From Pseudovibrio sp947494035 (GTDB lineage Bacteria > Pseudomonadota > Alphaproteobacteria > Rhizobiales > Stappiaceae), in assembly GCA_947494035.1 (NCBI GenBank), contig CANLTN010000011.1:67443-131442 (forward strand): a stretch of 64,000 nucleotides of DNA, given 5' to 3'. Positions 62,820-64,000 of this stretch are shown here, in pieces. A program made the position numbers and the translations under genes. Below the pieces are notes generated by a model that did not search any database, was not told where the DNA came from, and worked only from the letters and a program-made list of their open reading frames with translations. The first letter of the stretch is position 1, and every line of letters starts with the position of its first letter.

Positions 62820-63095
62820 TCACTGTTCTTTATCCCGCTCGATTCGCTCTAGAGCATTCCTCAAGTATTTAATATCTGACCGGATCTCGGCAACGAAGCG
62901 CACAGTCTCTAGCTCGTTGTCACGCGCCTTCTGACTTTGCTCCTCCAGTTTAACAATACGTCGCCCATGGTCATCCTGGACTGACTGGAGCTGCAGCCAG
63001 CCGCCAATCAGCCCAATGGCTAAACCAATGATCGTAATGATATTGCCTACGGAGATCTCAGGTCTCACCCACCTGTTACGATCATCTTGGGCCAT
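62820..63095 (-). CDS. Small membrane protein with coiled-coil tail, lysis-module neighbour
   Basis: A 91-residue protein: hydrophilic start, one membrane segment (about 18-36, VGNIITIIGLAIGLIGGW) and a charged helical tail likely to form a coiled coil (KLEEQSQKARDNELETVRF...). Start at 63095, with GAGGGAGAG upstream. It lies 11 bases after the holin gene. The build resembles inner-membrane spanins or phage accessory membrane proteins, but there is no recognisable family; I do not assign a function. Confidence 0.6.
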   Translation of the reverse strand: MAQDDRNRWVRPEISVGNIITIIGLAIGLIGGWLQLQSVQDDHGRRIVKLEEQSQKARDNELETVRFVAEIRSDIKYLRNALERIERDKEQ

Positions 63096-63106
63096 TTCGC
63101 TCTCCC

Positions 63107-63625
63107 TCAAGCTACACGGCGGATTTTTTCAGAGCTGCGCTGCCAGACATAAACGCCCAGCACGGAACTGCCACAAGCCAGATATGTAACGATCAGGCCA
63201 GAGAGCACGCCGAAGATTGCAATCGGGTCATTCGCCCGGACGATCACGAAGATCATTGCAAGCCCAAGCAGGAAATAGATCAAGCCAAACAGTAAACCGA
63301 ACACCGGACGCCAGATCCGCGTAAGCAGCCCCTTAGCCTTGGCCTCCGCCCGCATGGTCTTGTTGATCGCTCCAAGCATCGCCACAAGGTGTGCCTTGTT
63401 CTCATCCTCCACCGCACGAATGACCGGAGCAACGCCAGCCGGATCAAGCTGGTATTCTTCCACAATAGCCTCCGGAGTAGGCGCAACGCCCAGACCATCA
63501 GCCACCATGCCGATCACATCAGAGGCAACCTCACCCACAGGATCACCCAGAGCATCAGAGATGAGTTCTTTCAGGATCGGAGCCCCGACACTAGCGAGAA
63601 TTGGAATAAGTGCAGATAAAGCCAT
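63107..63625 (-). CDS. Holin, gene-transfer-agent / 3TM family
   Basis: A 172-residue membrane protein. The C-terminal half matches the GTA-type 3TM holins: RIWRPVFGLLFGLIYFLLG (about 103-121), a second span IFGVLSGLIVTYLACG and the conserved end SVLGVYVWQRSSEKIRR. The N-terminal third has a hydrophobic segment (ALIPILASVGAPILKELI). Holins puncture the inner membrane to release phage or GTA particles. Neighbours are small membrane proteins; endolysin and structural genes would lie beyond the window. Confidence 0.8.
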   Translation of the reverse strand: MALSALIPILASVGAPILKELISDALGDPVGEVASDVIGMVADGLGVAPTPEAIVEEYQLDPAGVAPVIRAVEDENKAHLVAMLGAINKTMRAEAKAKGLLTRIWRPVFGLLFGLIYFLLGLAMIFVIVRANDPIAIFGVLSGLIVTYLACGSSVLGVYVWQRSSEKIRRVA

Positions 63626-63634
63626 GATACCCCC

Positions 63635-64000
63635 TTATAGAACGTTTGCGATTGAACTGAGTTTGCGCCGGTACGCCTCAAGGCGCTCTCCGGAAACGTG
63701 CCGTTTGTATAGAAAGATGAGGGCTCCACAGACACAAATGCCAGCAAGCAACCAAAGCATTTCAGATTGCATGTAAAAAGCTGGATCAACCTGATCAGCA
63801 CCAACACCGGAAGCCCCGCCAGCTGATCCCGTGGCCTTCGCGGCATTGGTCTGCCGTGATCTTTCCCGGCTCACCACTTCCGCCACGGCGGACATCTGTT
63901 TGTCCTGCTGATCCCGATTAAAGCAGAGCTGGCTCAGGAAATTCGGACAGGTTGTATAAGTGGATTTCGCTTCTGAAACTGGCATGATGCCAAGAACAGG
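63635..64000 (-). CDS. Uncharacterised membrane protein (5' end probably outside window)
   Basis: At least 116 residues with a single membrane span (about 76-95, MLWLLAGICVCGALIFLYKR) near the C-terminus and a glycine/serine-rich stretch before it. An ATG at 63985 is possible but has no ribosome site, and the frame stays open to position 64000 with hydrophobic codons (VLGIMPVSEA), as in a signal peptide. I therefore treat it as truncated. Family not recognised; location next to the holin suggests the same lysis or phage module. Confidence 0.55.
   Translation of the reverse strand, partial: PVLGIMPVSEAKSTYTTCPNFLSQLCFNRDQQDKQMSAVAEVVSRERSRQTNAAKATGSAGGASGVGADQVDPAFYMQSEMLWLLAGICVCGALIFLYKRHVSGERLEAYRRKLSSIANVL

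Noticed and set aside
1..64000. CRISPR array, insertion sequence, toxin-antitoxin or restriction genes
   Set aside because: I looked for regularly spaced repeats, transposase-like frames and small paired genes and found none; the only tandem repeats are the secreted-protein units.

Overview
The window is chromosomal DNA of an alphaproteobacterium, most likely in the Hyphomicrobiales (Rhizobiales). The evidence is a lone short FliN-type protein, split propionyl-CoA carboxylase genes, a short-lid adenylate kinase, two tuf genes, and a degQ-rarA-crcB-rluC-HAD-ATP12 run next to rplQ. A marine Pseudovibrio-like source is a guess that the sequence alone cannot confirm.

Layout. Positions 1-8,800 hold mixed housekeeping genes: the 5' part of an mgtE magnesium channel gene, tRNA-Leu(GAG), a small FliN/SpoA protein, convergent lipB and acylphosphatase genes, a decayed secreted-protein ORF, an FMN riboswitch ahead of an EamA transporter (riboflavin importer RibN), a likely pccA-HAD-gamma-glutamylcyclotransferase operon, and folB. 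Positions 8,889-11,141 hold five tandem paralogues of a small secreted protein: a four-cysteine pair and a near-identical triplet in which two cysteines have become serines. Positions 11,346-17,621 carry pccB, two bacterioferritins, ATP12, a HAD phosphatase, rluC and crcB. A large patatin-like protein, rarA, a Do-type protease and a chemoreceptor follow to 25,510.

Positions 25,804-59,749 are one great translation and transcription cluster, almost entirely on the minus strand. In transcription order it reads tRNA-Tyr, tRNA-Gly, tuf, tRNA-Trp, secE, nusG, rplK, rplA, rplJ, rplL, rpoB, rpoC, a 100-residue unknown gene, rpsL, rpsG, fusA, the second tuf, the S10 genes (rpsJ to rpsQ), the spc genes (rplN to secY and adk) and the alpha genes (rpsM, rpsK, rpoA, rplQ). 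A promoter-like TTGACA-17-CATAAA lies at its head and a clear intrinsic terminator at its end. Several junctions carry strong hairpins that look like attenuators or RNA-processing sites. One Nudix gene, the only plus-strand gene inside the cluster, interrupts it between rpoC and rpsL.

Positions 60,011-64,000 hold a patatin-type lipoprotein, rlmB, tRNA-Thr(TGT) and then a lysis-like module (a holin of the gene-transfer-agent type, a small membrane/coiled-coil protein and a partial membrane protein) that runs off the end. This is probably the edge of a prophage or a GTA-like lysis locus.
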